In this document: positions 17,454 through 26,824 of the stretch, piece by piece
How the letters are laid out: every line of letters begins with the position of its first letter
How positions within the stretch are numbered: the stretch's first letter is position 1
The notes under the pieces: model-generated
What the model was told of the DNA's origin: nothing
The model's database searches: none
What the model saw: the letters and a program-made list of their open reading frames with translations, nothing else
Translations under genes and position numbers: made by a program
From: JAEXOD01 sp963667875
GTDB lineage: Bacteria > Bacteroidota > Ignavibacteria > Ignavibacteriales > Melioribacteraceae
Assembly: GCA_963667875.2 (NCBI GenBank)
Contig: CAXXGC010000001.1
Coordinates: forward strand, 186,001 to 250,000
DNA: 64,000 bases
Direction: 5' to 3'

Positions 17454-20105
17454 GTGCCTGCAGTTATACAATTTAAGTGTAAAAGCAAAATATTATTAAT
17501 ACTATTATTGGGTTTAATCTATTTTTTACCCATTAGTTCATTTGGGCAAACATCCGGTAAGATTTCAGGAAAAGTATTAGATGTAGACGGAAGCCCTTTA
17601 ATTGGGGCAAATATCATTGTGGAGGGGACTTCGCTTGGAGCCGCTTCCGATTACGATGGATATTATTCTATATTAAATGTAAGAGCCGGAACTTATACAA
17701 TTAAAGCGCAATATATTGGTTATCAAACCAAAATAATACAAAAAGTAAAAGTAAATGCCGATCAAACCACAAAGCTGGATGTTGAACTTTCAACAGCAGT
17801 ATTGTTGGGTGATGAAGTTACTATTATAGCTAAAAAACCTATTGTGGAATTCAGCCAAACAAGTTCGGTTTCCTCGGTGGGGAAAGAAGAAATTGATAAT
17901 TTACCCGTGCAGGGATTAAATGAAATCGTTAATCTTCAAGCAGGTGTAGTTGACGGCCATTTTCGCGGAGGCAGAATTGGTGAAGTTCAATTTCAGGTTG
18001 ACGGTGTGACCGTAAACAATCCTTATAATAATTCCTCATCATTAGAACTTGATAGATCGGTGTTGCAGGAAGTGCAGGTTATAAGCGGTACCTTTGACGC
18101 AAAATATGGACAGGCAATGTCGGGCGTAGTTAATGCTATATTAAAAGCCGGTTCAGATAAATTTGAATTTTCAGCAGAAGTTTTTGGCGGTGATTATTAT
18201 ACTACCGAAACGGAACATTATCCCAATAATAACGATTTTAATCCTCTGGGTATTCAAAATTATCAACTTACTATAAGCGGCCCTACTTATCTTCCGCAAA
18301 CAACATTTTTTATAAGCGGCAGAAGATATGTAAACGAAGGATGGTTATTTGGACACAGGAGATTTAAAACAACGGACAGAAGCAATTTTGAAACACGACA
18401 ATTTAATCCTACCGGAGATAATGAAAAAGTTTCAATGTCAAATTCAAGCGAATGGTCGGGCCAATTTAAAATTACCAACCAGTCAATAGAAGGTTTACAG
18501 TTTAGTTATCAGGCCACGTTAGGCGAAAATATAAGAAAAAATTACGATCATGGTTACAGATTTAATCCTGACGGATTAAAAGAAAATAAAACTGTTTCTT
18601 TAACACATGGGTTTGGTTTTACACATACATTAAGCGAAAAAATGTTTTATAAATTAAACGTCCGTCAAAACTACTTTGATTATAAAGATTATAAATATGA
18701 AAGTGTATACGACCAAAGATATTATGACGCCGGAACTCCGCAGGGTGATGATAATTATGAAAACGGAGCAGTTGTACAAGGTGTTGATTTAGGACGATGG
18801 GTGCAAAAAACAAACTCTTTGGTATTTAAAGGGGATTATAATTGGCAGTTTACCCGAAATGATTTGATTGAAATAGGCTTTGAAGGACAAGCATCGGAAA
18901 TGACATTCGGTTCACCGGGTACTTTAACTCAAACAACAATTAATGGTGTTCAAACTTTACAGCCGCGATTCGATTATACACCGGTTGAAAGATATAATCC
19001 ATTCCAATTTTCCACATATATTCAAGATAGAGTTGAATGGGGAGATTTTGTGATTCGTGCCGGTGTGCGTTTAGAGTATTTTGACGCTCAAGCATTAGTA
19101 CCGTCAGATTTACAAAATCCGGCAAATGCAATTTCAGGGGCTCCATTATCGCACGATCAGGAAACAAGTGTTAAAACCGCAGTAGCTCCTCGTTTGGGAT
19201 TTAGTTTTCCTTTAACCGAAACATCTTCAATTTATTTTTCGTACGGACATTTTTATCAGATACCGGGTTTAGGTCTATTATACAGCAATGCCGATTATTC
19301 GGTTTTATCAAACTTGCAGGAAGGCGGAATCAGTTATGGTATTATGGGTAATCCGGATTTAAAACCCGAATTAACAGTTCAATACGAATTTGGTTATAAA
19401 CAAGCAATATCAACTTATTTTGGAGCAGAAGTATCTTTCTTTTATAAAGATATACGCGATTTGCTTGGTGTAGAATTTGTAAGTACTTATGCTGCTGCCG
19501 ATTATGCAAGATATACTAATATAGATTTTGGAAGTGTTTCCGGTTTTACCGTTTCATTAACACATCGCGATTTATCACCTTTAAGTGTTACGTTGGATTA
19601 TACAATGCAATTTGCACAAGGTAATTCAAGTGATCCTCAGGAGACCGCAAACAGAGCTTCTTCGGGTAAAGATTCAAGACCTCGTGATATTCCATTTGGA
19701 TGGGACCAAAGACATACTTTAAATTTAACTGCAATTTGGTATGAAAATAAAGATTATTCACTTGGTGCAATTGTTAGATTTGGAAGTGGACAGCCTTACA
19801 CACCTGAAATAGGAACAACAGCTTTTGGCGCCGATTTAGAAACAAACTCCGGCAACAAAGACAGTTATGTTTTGGTTGATTTAAGAGCCGAAAAGTATTT
19901 TGAAATTGCAGGCTTAAATTTAAGTGTGTTTGCAAGAGTATTTAACTTGCTTAATACAAGATATGCAAACGGTTTTGTGTTTACATCTACAGGCAGTCCG
20001 GATTATTCATTAACTCCGGCAGCAAACAGAGTACAGCTTACAAATCCTTCACGTTATTATGAACCACGCAGAATAGAACTTGGTATTTCTATTAGGAGTA
20101 ATTAA
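17454..20105 (+). CDS. TonB-dependent outer-membrane receptor with carboxypeptidase-like N-terminal domain
   Basis: This 883-residue protein starts at GTG, behind GAGGT. It has a signal peptide ending near SSFGQ, then a carboxypeptidase-regulatory-like domain (GKISGKVLDVDGSPLIGANIIVEGT, residues ~35-120). The plug domain (NLPVQGLNEIVNLQAGVVDGHFRGG, QVDGVTVNNPYNNSS) precedes a 22-strand type barrel ending in aromatic-rich strands. It resembles SusC-like importers, but the next gene is not a SusD lipoprotein. Its place just downstream of a CBM9-like protein and a LacI-type operator suggests import of an oligosaccharide; that substrate is inferred. The next gene starts 2 bp after its stop. Confidence 0.9.
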   Translation: MPAVIQFKCKSKILLILLLGLIYFLPISSFGQTSGKISGKVLDVDGSPLIGANIIVEGTSLGAASDYDGYYSILNVRAGTYTIKAQYIGYQTKIIQKVKVNADQTTKLDVELSTAVLLGDEVTIIAKKPIVEFSQTSSVSSVGKEEIDNLPVQGLNEIVNLQAGVVDGHFRGGRIGEVQFQVDGVTVNNPYNNSSSLELDRSVLQEVQVISGTFDAKYGQAMSGVVNAILKAGSDKFEFSAEVFGGDYYTTETEHYPNNNDFNPLGIQNYQLTISGPTYLPQTTFFISGRRYVNEGWLFGHRRFKTTDRSNFETRQFNPTGDNEKVSMSNSSEWSGQFKITNQSIEGLQFSYQATLGENIRKNYDHGYRFNPDGLKENKTVSLTHGFGFTHTLSEKMFYKLNVRQNYFDYKDYKYESVYDQRYYDAGTPQGDDNYENGAVVQGVDLGRWVQKTNSLVFKGDYNWQFTRNDLIEIGFEGQASEMTFGSPGTLTQTTINGVQTLQPRFDYTPVERYNPFQFSTYIQDRVEWGDFVIRAGVRLEYFDAQALVPSDLQNPANAISGAPLSHDQETSVKTAVAPRLGFSFPLTETSSIYFSYGHFYQIPGLGLLYSNADYSVLSNLQEGGISYGIMGNPDLKPELTVQYEFGYKQAISTYFGAEVSFFYKDIRDLLGVEFVSTYAAADYARYTNIDFGSVSGFTVSLTHRDLSPLSVTLDYTMQFAQGNSSDPQETANRASSGKDSRPRDIPFGWDQRHTLNLTAIWYENKDYSLGAIVRFGSGQPYTPEIGTTAFGADLETNSGNKDSYVLVDLRAEKYFEIAGLNLSVFARVFNLLNTRYANGFVFTSTGSPDYSLTPAANRVQLTNPSRYYEPRRIELGISIRSN

Positions 20106-20107
20106 TT

Positions 20108-23100
20108 ATGCTTAAACTTTTGATAAATAAAAATATTTTAATTGTCGTATCTATATTGTTGTTTATAAGTTTCAGCCCATCTTTTGCGCAGCCATACTTA
20201 AAACTTGTTCCGCCGGAACAAAGAGGACGGCTTGATGCAGAAAGGGAAGGAACACATGATGCAAACAGAATTAGAACAATGTTTTATAATTTTGGTATGG
20301 TTGGCGATTATCCGCCGGATCCTCTTCGTGTGGATTTGAGTGTTTTTCACTCTGTTGAAGTACCAAAAGGAAGCGGTGAAAATTATAGCGATGGAACTAC
20401 TCCGTTTGTGCTTGCTAAAGTAACAAATAATGGAAACCCTGCTTATATTATGGAAACAGGGTTCCGTGAAAGACAGGGAACTTCGCCTAATTATAACAGA
20501 GTAATGCGTTTTGAACCTCGTCCGGGTTATTTTCAAGCCGATCCGTTAATCAATCAGGCCCGTTCGGTTGCTATGAGTAATGATCCTCGTACATGGCCGG
20601 ATCAATGGATTGATAAAATGGATGATATGGACGATCCGGGCTGGAGTGGTTACTGGAACGGTTATTTTGGTAAACACGCCGGTGCCGACCAGGAAAGTTA
20701 TGTTGTTTACGATGATGACTTTTATGATGCATGGAATAATTATTTTCCTGATGCACGCGACCATACAAGACGTGGCCTTGGTTTAAAAATAGAACAGCGT
20801 GGTTTTCAATGGTCTAATCCTCAGGCAAGTAATGTGATATTTTTCCATTACGATATTGCCAATGAAGGAACAGTAGATTATGAAGATAACATATTGTTCG
20901 GTTTATACATGGATTCCGGTGTAGGCGGTTCAGGAATTGGTATTGACGGTGTTGCTGAATCGGACGACGATAATGCTTTTTTTGATAAAGCAGCCGGCTT
21001 AAATTTAGTTTACACCTGGGATAAAAACAATAATGGTGTTCAGGGAAAAACCGGTTATTTGGGTTATTCGTATATGGAAACACCGGGAAATTCATCTAAT
21101 ATAAAAGATGATGATGAAGATGGTATAACCGATGAACAAAGAGACGGCGGTGAAGGCGAATTAGTAGTTGGCCAGGAAGCCATTATGAATTATGTTAATG
21201 CTCGTTATGATGTAACTAAATTTGAAACTTTTTATAATAAAATAGTTAATATGCCTGCTTATAAAGTTGGTGTATGGTATACCGGTGACGAAGATATGGA
21301 CTGGTTGGCAGAATTCCATGATACGGGTGCTGATGGTATATTTGGAACTAACGATACGGGCGAAAAAGATGGTAAACCTACTTATGGCGAACCCAATTTT
21401 GATAAAACAGATATTGATGAATCCGATCAAATTGGATTAACCGGTTTTAAAATGAATAGAATTAAAGCAGGTGCAGGTGCTCCTACTACCCAAGTTGATA
21501 ATATTGTGTTTTTTGATGACGGCAAAGAATGGCCAAAAAGATTATATAACAAATTCGCAAATCCTGACAGCTCATTTGATCAGCCGTTGGTTATGAATTA
21601 CAATATTGGCTTTTTGTTTGCTTCCGGCCCATTTAAATTAAAAGCAGGCAAAATTGAAAGATTTAGTCTTGCACTTGGATTTGGTCAAGATTTACGCGAA
21701 TTAAGAACAACCACAAAAGTTGTGCAGCAAATTTATAAAGCAAATTACCAGTTTGCGGTACCGCCTCCAACTCCAACGTTAACAGCTTTTGCAGGAGACG
21801 GATATGTGTCGTTAACTTGGGATGATGCTGCCGAAAGTGCTTATGACCCGATTACAAATAATAATGATTTTGAAGGTTATAGAATATACCGCAGTACAGA
21901 TCCTACTTTTTTGGATCCGCAAGTTATTTGGACTGCTACCGGAACAGGTCCTATTGGAAATGGAAAACCGTTAGTTCAATACGATTTAATTAATGGACTT
22001 GAAGGTTTTTCGGCAACAACGGTTGAAGGAGTTGCATATTTTTTAGGAAGTGAAACCGGATTAACACATAGCTTTAAAGATACAACTGTTACTAACGGAC
22101 AGAGATATTTTTATGCTGTTACATCTTATGATAGAGGTGTAGATTCTATTGAAATTTATCCTTCCGAAAGTGCAATTACCGTAAGCCAAACATTGCGCGG
22201 CGGAATTGTTATGCCTAAAAACGTTAAGGGAGTTTACCCAAATGCCCCGGTGCTTGGTTTTACTGCCGCTACTACTACTGGTATGGAACATACTGTAGGA
22301 ACGGGTTCAGGCAATATAAAAATAGAAGTTAAAAATTCGGAATTAGTTCCCGAAAATCACTTGTTTGAAATTAACTTTGCAAATCCCAAAGACAGTGTAC
22401 GCGCTCAAAGTTATTCTTTAATTGATAAAACTGATAATGATACTTTGTACAAAACAGGTTCGGATTTAGATGGACTTGGTACAGGTCAAGTTGGAAGCGG
22501 ACTTTTGCCTGTCATTAATACTCCTTCACAAGTATCTTTGGATTCCGCCAATACAGGATTTACTTTAGAAAGTACAACTAACGGACGTTTTAAAGTAAGA
22601 TATTCCGAAGCATTTCCAATAACATTACGAAGAGAAGGTTTCCCTGAAAATTTAGAAATAGTTTTTTCGGATGTTACAGTTGATACTTCTGTTGCTGCTG
22701 TTGGTGTTCCGGCTAAACAGGCAAAATTTAAAATATTTGCCAAAACGGTAAACGGTGATAAAAAACTTAAGTTCAGATTCCGCGATATGGATAATTCGGG
22801 TACATTAAATGCTGTTAACGAGTATATTGAAATATTAACATATACTTCCGCACAGCCAAATGTATTAAAAGCAACATGGAAAATTGAACTTGACACAACC
22901 GGATGGGGCAGTAGTTTTATATTAAAACCAACCACAGTTGGTGATATATATAAATTAAAATTAATTGTGCCTTATTCATCTAGTGATGTTTATCAATTTA
23001 CTACTACTGCACAATATATTAATAAAAATAATGCAAAATCGGAATTTGAAAACAAACCTTATGTTGTTCCAAATCCTTATGTTGGAGCCGCAAGTTTTGA

Positions 23101-23362
23101 ACCGCAGAGATTTGCAGTATCGGGACGCGGAGAAAGAAAAATTGAATTTAGGGGTCTTCCCGCTTCTTGTACTGTAAGGATTTATACGGTTGCCGGAGAA
23201 TTGGTTAATACCTTAGTTCATGACGGAGTAATGACAGATGGAACCATAAGCTGGGATTTAAGAACACATGATAATCTTGAAGTTGCCCCCGGTTTATATC
23301 TGTTCCATGTGGATTCTCCCGAAATTGGTGAATATATTGGCAAATTTGCTATAATCAAATAA
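20108..23362 (+). CDS. Very large secreted protein of unknown function with FN3-like and C-terminal sorting-like domains
   Basis: 1084 residues with a signal peptide (ending SPSFAQ). Residues ~30-570 have many aromatic and acidic stretches and a putative calcium-binding-like segment (DDDEDGITDEQRDGG). A fibronectin type III-like domain follows (around residues 550-700: PTPTLTAFAGDGYVSLTWDD, EGYRIYRST). The C terminus (KPYVVPNPYVGAASFEPQ ... GLYLFHVDSPEIGEYIGKFAIIK) is a variant of the type A sorting domain. I do not recognise a catalytic motif. Its tight linkage to the TonB receptor (2 bp) and a PorV homologue (12 bp) suggests it is exported by type IX secretion and works at the surface with the receptor. 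The start has GGAG upstream. Confidence 0.85.
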   Translation: MLKLLINKNILIVVSILLFISFSPSFAQPYLKLVPPEQRGRLDAEREGTHDANRIRTMFYNFGMVGDYPPDPLRVDLSVFHSVEVPKGSGENYSDGTTPFVLAKVTNNGNPAYIMETGFRERQGTSPNYNRVMRFEPRPGYFQADPLINQARSVAMSNDPRTWPDQWIDKMDDMDDPGWSGYWNGYFGKHAGADQESYVVYDDDFYDAWNNYFPDARDHTRRGLGLKIEQRGFQWSNPQASNVIFFHYDIANEGTVDYEDNILFGLYMDSGVGGSGIGIDGVAESDDDNAFFDKAAGLNLVYTWDKNNNGVQGKTGYLGYSYMETPGNSSNIKDDDEDGITDEQRDGGEGELVVGQEAIMNYVNARYDVTKFETFYNKIVNMPAYKVGVWYTGDEDMDWLAEFHDTGADGIFGTNDTGEKDGKPTYGEPNFDKTDIDESDQIGLTGFKMNRIKAGAGAPTTQVDNIVFFDDGKEWPKRLYNKFANPDSSFDQPLVMNYNIGFLFASGPFKLKAGKIERFSLALGFGQDLRELRTTTKVVQQIYKANYQFAVPPPTPTLTAFAGDGYVSLTWDDAAESAYDPITNNNDFEGYRIYRSTDPTFLDPQVIWTATGTGPIGNGKPLVQYDLINGLEGFSATTVEGVAYFLGSETGLTHSFKDTTVTNGQRYFYAVTSYDRGVDSIEIYPSESAITVSQTLRGGIVMPKNVKGVYPNAPVLGFTAATTTGMEHTVGTGSGNIKIEVKNSELVPENHLFEINFANPKDSVRAQSYSLIDKTDNDTLYKTGSDLDGLGTGQVGSGLLPVINTPSQVSLDSANTGFTLESTTNGRFKVRYSEAFPITLRREGFPENLEIVFSDVTVDTSVAAVGVPAKQAKFKIFAKTVNGDKKLKFRFRDMDNSGTLNAVNEYIEILTYTSAQPNVLKATWKIELDTTGWGSSFILKPTTVGDIYKLKLIVPYSSSDVYQFTTTAQYINKNNAKSEFENKPYVVPNPYVGAASFEPQRFAVSGRGERKIEFRGLPASCTVRIYTVAGELVNTLVHDGVMTDGTISWDLRTHDNLEVAPGLYLFHVDSPEIGEYIGKFAIIK

Positions 23363-23374
23363 TGCGGTGAAAAT

Positions 23375-24406
23375 ATGAAAATTAGAAAATATATAAAATT
23401 ATTTAGCATTTTAATTCTTGTGGTGCAGTTTGTTTTTATAAATCAAATTGCGGCACAAAGTAAAACCGGAACAACAATTGGACAATTTCTTAAAATTGAG
23501 CCAAGCTCCAGAATTACGGGTATGGGTAATGCGGGAACATCTCTTTCGGGAGAAGCATCGTCATCATACTTTAATCCCGCTAGTTTGGGTCGTTTACAGC
23601 GTTCGGATGTTCAGTTTACAAATAACCAATGGCTGGCAGATATTTCGTACAATTATGCTATTGTAGCGTTAAAAATTCAATCAATAGGTACATTTTCTTT
23701 GCAGGCAACTGCCCTTAATTCCGGTGAAATTGATGTAAGAACAGTTGAATTTGAAAAGGGAACAGGCGAAAAATATACTGTAACTAATTTTTCTTTAGGT
23801 ATTGGTTATGGATTAATGCTTACCGATAGAGTTTCGGTAGGTATGCAGATTAATTATATAAATGAATCCATTTGGCATTCTTCTTTAACAACGTTTGGAC
23901 TTAATTTTGGTGTCCAATATGAAGTTCAGGAAGGAGGTTTAACTCTTGGTGCAAGTGTTTCCAACTTTGGGCCACGTGCAGGATATAACGGAAGAGATTT
24001 ATATATTGATTATGATAATAACACCGATATTAATGGCGATAATGATAAATTACCAGCCGAATTAAGAACAGATAAATATTCGCTTCCAACTGTATTTAGG
24101 GTTGGTGTTTCATATCCGTTTTTATTTGGCAAATCGCATAAAGTTACTATTGCCGCCGACGCAGTTCACCCTAATGACAACTACGAAAAAGTTAATGTGG
24201 GAGCCGAATGGGAAATGTTTGGTGCTTTATCGTTACGCGCCGGTTACCGCGATTTATTTTTAACTAATTCGGAAGGCGGGTTGGTGTTTGGCGCAGGTGC
24301 TATTTACGAATTTATGCCGGGTTACAATGTGCATTTCGATTACGCTTACGCCGATTATGGCAGATTGGAACAAGCACATAGATTTACTATCGGAATACAG
24401 TTTTAA
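23375..24406 (+). CDS. PorV/PorQ-family outer-membrane beta-barrel protein
   Basis: 343 residues with a signal peptide ending IAAQ, then the conserved opening KIEPSSRITGMGNAGTSLSGEASSSYFNPASLGRLQRSDV of the PorV/PorQ family, and alternating barrel strands up to the aromatic C terminus (RFTIGIQF). In type IX secretion PorV shuttles cargo from the translocon to the attachment complex; paralogues like this one often sit beside cargo genes. It is the last gene of the three-gene cluster and is followed by a strong terminator. Confidence 0.9.
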   Translation: MKIRKYIKLFSILILVVQFVFINQIAAQSKTGTTIGQFLKIEPSSRITGMGNAGTSLSGEASSSYFNPASLGRLQRSDVQFTNNQWLADISYNYAIVALKIQSIGTFSLQATALNSGEIDVRTVEFEKGTGEKYTVTNFSLGIGYGLMLTDRVSVGMQINYINESIWHSSLTTFGLNFGVQYEVQEGGLTLGASVSNFGPRAGYNGRDLYIDYDNNTDINGDNDKLPAELRTDKYSLPTVFRVGVSYPFLFGKSHKVTIAADAVHPNDNYEKVNVGAEWEMFGALSLRAGYRDLFLTNSEGGLVFGAGAIYEFMPGYNVHFDYAYADYGRLEQAHRFTIGIQF

Positions 24407-24415
24407 GTTACTCCT

Positions 24416-24462
24416 AAAAAAATCTTTAGCCGGTTTTTAATCGACCGGCCAAAGATTTTTTG
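24416..24462 (+). terminator. Terminator after the PorV-like gene
   Basis: AAAAATCTTT-A-GCCGG pairs with CCGGC-C-AAAGATTTTTT around the loop TTTTTAATCGA, starting 10 bp after the stop, and ends in a T run. The flanking A and T tracts make it work on either strand. Confidence 0.88.
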
Positions 24463-24587
24463 TTTTATATCTAGGTAATTGTATTAATAGTTAAATTGAA
24501 TGTAATGGCTGCAAGGTTGTTCTAAAAGATAAAATATTGCATTTGGGAAACTAATTCAGCTGCTATATCAATTTCTGCTGTTAGCAG

Positions 24588-24877
24588 GTAAACATATCAA
24601 CTTAAGCAAATTAATTAATGTTATGCAACCCCGCTTTCGGGGGTTGAAACCGATTAGAATAGTGTCAAAGGCTAATGATATGTAACGCTTTCAGCGTTAT
24701 TACGGAATAAATTGATTTTTATTACATAAATTTAGATATATATAAATGAATTGTATAAAAAACCCCCGAATGGGGTTTCATATCAGTAGCCTTTGTCACA
24801 AATTAATACCACAACCCCGTAAGTGGGTTGCATTGTAGCAAGAAAACAATTGACAATTCTTAAGTTGACATATTTAC
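24588..24877. repeat. Two-tier nested inverted-repeat element with four hairpins (unrelated in sequence to type A)
   Basis: Outer arms at 24588-24606 and 24859-24877 pair at 17 of 19 positions. Inside them are hairpins with stem CAACCCC (24626-24646) and stem CAACCC (24812-24830). Inner arms at 24666-24682 and 24779-24795 pair at 16 of 17 positions. Inside those are hairpins AACGCT-TTC-AGCGTT (24684-24698) and AACCCC-CGAAT-GGGGTT (24761-24777), separated by an AT-rich linker. The plan is identical to type A elements although the sequence is not. No ORF fits it. Confidence 0.85.
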
Positions 24878-24979
24878 ATGCAAAAGGCAGGCATTGCTAC
24901 CATGTAGATAGTTGAGCTTGTTTTTAATTTTAACATAATCTGTTTATAGATCATGTAAAAATTGGAGAAATAATAGGTC

Positions 24980-25065
24980 CAAATGTGGAACCCCGCTGGG
25001 GTTCTGGTAGTTTGTGGTGTTGTACGTTATTACAAACATGGCACTTCTCTGAAGTGCTTACATCG
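24980..25065 (+). repeat. Type D paired-hairpin element, isolated copy
   Basis: Hairpins GAACCCC-GCT-GGGGTTC (24988-25004) and GCACTTC-TCT-GAAGTGC (25041-25057) flank a GT-rich linker with ATTACAAACATG. Both stems are perfect 7-bp stems and differ from every copy in the arrays. Confidence 0.87.
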
Positions 25066-25111
25066 GAATAATAATACAATATTATAACAAGTTACAAGCC
25101 TTTAAATAACT

Positions 25112-25230
25112 CCGGCATTTATGCCGGTGATTTAACTAAACCAAATATTGGGTTTTAACCCAAGCATAATAATGCTGGATGATAAAGAAGGAAAAGGAAC
25201 TGAAGACATAGAATATGGGGTTTAACCCCA
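25112..25230. repeat. Three short tight palindromes upstream of the GH144 gene
   Basis: CCGGCAT-TT-ATGCCGG (25112-25127), TTGGGTT-TT-AACCCAA (25148-25163) and TGGGGTT-T-AACCCCA (25216-25230). Each has a 7-bp stem with a 1-2 nt loop. Too many, and without T tracts, to be ordinary terminators. Confidence 0.75.
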
Positions 25231-25284
25231 CATGTAATAAAATTTAATTTAATTTATTAAGAACAAGTTAATTTTGGAATAAAC

Positions 25285-26640
25285 ATGAAAAATATAATCT
25301 TATCAATTATTTTTTTATTTATATTTAGTGCGGGTTGTAGTTTTGCACAGATTTATAAACTTACAGAAAAAGAAAACAAATTTTTAGACACACTTCAATA
25401 CAAAACATTTTTATATTTTGTAAATGAAGTAAATTTTGATAATGGTTTAGTTAAGGACAGGTCAACAAAAGAATCCCCTGCAAGTATGGCAGCAACGGGA
25501 TTTGCTATTCCTATTTGGGCTGTTGGTGTAAGTCACGGCTGGATAAGCTTGGAACATGCCCGTAATTTAACTTTAAATTTATTTAAGTTTTTAATGAACA
25601 GCGAACAAAGCGAAAATGCTGATGCAACAGGTTATAAAGGGCTTTATTATCATTTTGTGGATATTAATACCGGAAAACGTATGTGGAATTGCGAACTATC
25701 AACAATTGATACGGGATTATTGATTGCGGGTATTAGATTTGCAGTTCAATATTTTTCATCAGATGATCCAAGGGACGTTGAAATACGAAAACTTGGAGAT
25801 GAAATTACAAAAAGAGTCGATTGGAATTTTACATGTATAAATGAAGAAGGCAAATTTAAAAGTACAATTTCTATGAGCTGGGATCCAAAAGATAAATTGA
25901 GTAAAGACGGCTGGCACGGTTATAACGAAGCTTTAATTATGTATATATTAGCGGCCGGAAGTAATTATACCAATATTGATGAAGCATATAAAAACTGGTT
26001 AAAACCATATATATATCAGGAACCTTATCCCGGATTAAAACATATTTTGTTCCCTCCTTTGTTTGGTCATCAATTTTCACACATGTTTGTTGATTTTAGA
26101 AATATTTATGATGATTACACAAATAAAATTAATATGGACTATTTTGAAAACTCACGGCGGGCTACTTATTGCCAGCAAAAATATTCAATAGAAAACCATT
26201 ATAATTTTGTCGGGTATGATTCATTAACATGGGGTATATCTGCCTGTGACGGCCCGGGTGAGACTTATAATACTTCTGAACATAAGTTTGAGTATTATTC
26301 GGGAAGAGGGGCCTCAGGGTCTAATTTTAATTATTTTGATGATGGTACAATTGCCGGTACAGCTGCTGCTTCATCAATTGTTTTTGCTCCCGAAATAGTT
26401 ATGCCTACAATAATTAACATGTACCAAAAATACGGCAATAAAGGTTTATGGGGAAAATACGGTTTTGTAGATGCTTTTAACCTTACAGCGGGCTGGTATG
26501 GTAAAGATTATGTGGGTATTGAAGAAGCTCCTGTTGTTTTAATGATTGAAAACTTTAGAAATGGTTTTGTATGGAATTATTGCATGAAAGATCCTGTAAT
26601 TAAAAAGGGATTGGAAGTATTAAACTTTAGAAAAAAATAA
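25285..26640 (+). CDS. Glucoamylase-like glycoside hydrolase, GH144 type (putative endo-beta-1,2-glucanase)
   Basis: 451 residues with an N-terminal signal (MKNIILSIIFLFIFSAGC, then SFAQ). Cleavage at FAQ or lipidation at the Cys are both possible. The body matches the glycoamylase/COG5368 family: DRSTKESPASMAATGFAIPIWAVGV, ELSTIDTGLLIAGI, DGWHGYNEALIMYILAAGS, PPLFGHQFSHMFVDFRN, SRRATYCQQKYSIENH, WGISACDGPG and the C-terminal GWYGKDYVGIEEAPVVLMIENFRNG. The characterised founding enzymes of GH144, from Chitinophaga, cleave beta-1,2-glucan. Substrate in this organism is inferred. It lies just downstream of the TonB/PorV cluster, though after a terminator, so it is probably part of the same glycan-use region but separately expressed. 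Confidence 0.85.
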   Translation: MKNIILSIIFLFIFSAGCSFAQIYKLTEKENKFLDTLQYKTFLYFVNEVNFDNGLVKDRSTKESPASMAATGFAIPIWAVGVSHGWISLEHARNLTLNLFKFLMNSEQSENADATGYKGLYYHFVDINTGKRMWNCELSTIDTGLLIAGIRFAVQYFSSDDPRDVEIRKLGDEITKRVDWNFTCINEEGKFKSTISMSWDPKDKLSKDGWHGYNEALIMYILAAGSNYTNIDEAYKNWLKPYIYQEPYPGLKHILFPPLFGHQFSHMFVDFRNIYDDYTNKINMDYFENSRRATYCQQKYSIENHYNFVGYDSLTWGISACDGPGETYNTSEHKFEYYSGRGASGSNFNYFDDGTIAGTAAASSIVFAPEIVMPTIINMYQKYGNKGLWGKYGFVDAFNLTAGWYGKDYVGIEEAPVVLMIENFRNGFVWNYCMKDPVIKKGLEVLNFRKK

Positions 26641-26824
26641 TTGTTTTATTATTTGCTCAATTGAAAAGATTGGGCTGATAACTGCAAATCTTCAGTTAAC
26701 TGATTATGTATTTAACCGAACAAGCCGCGATATTTTTAAATAATGTTTTTTATCCTAATTATATTATAATTATGTTTGTTAAATATTTAATTTCAATTAT
26801 CTTAATTAAAAACAAAAGGCGGTT

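Noticed and set aside
17452..17500. ATG at 17452 as start of the TonB receptor gene
   Set aside because: It is in a different frame that soon stops; the GTG at 17454 gives the signal peptide and the full receptor.
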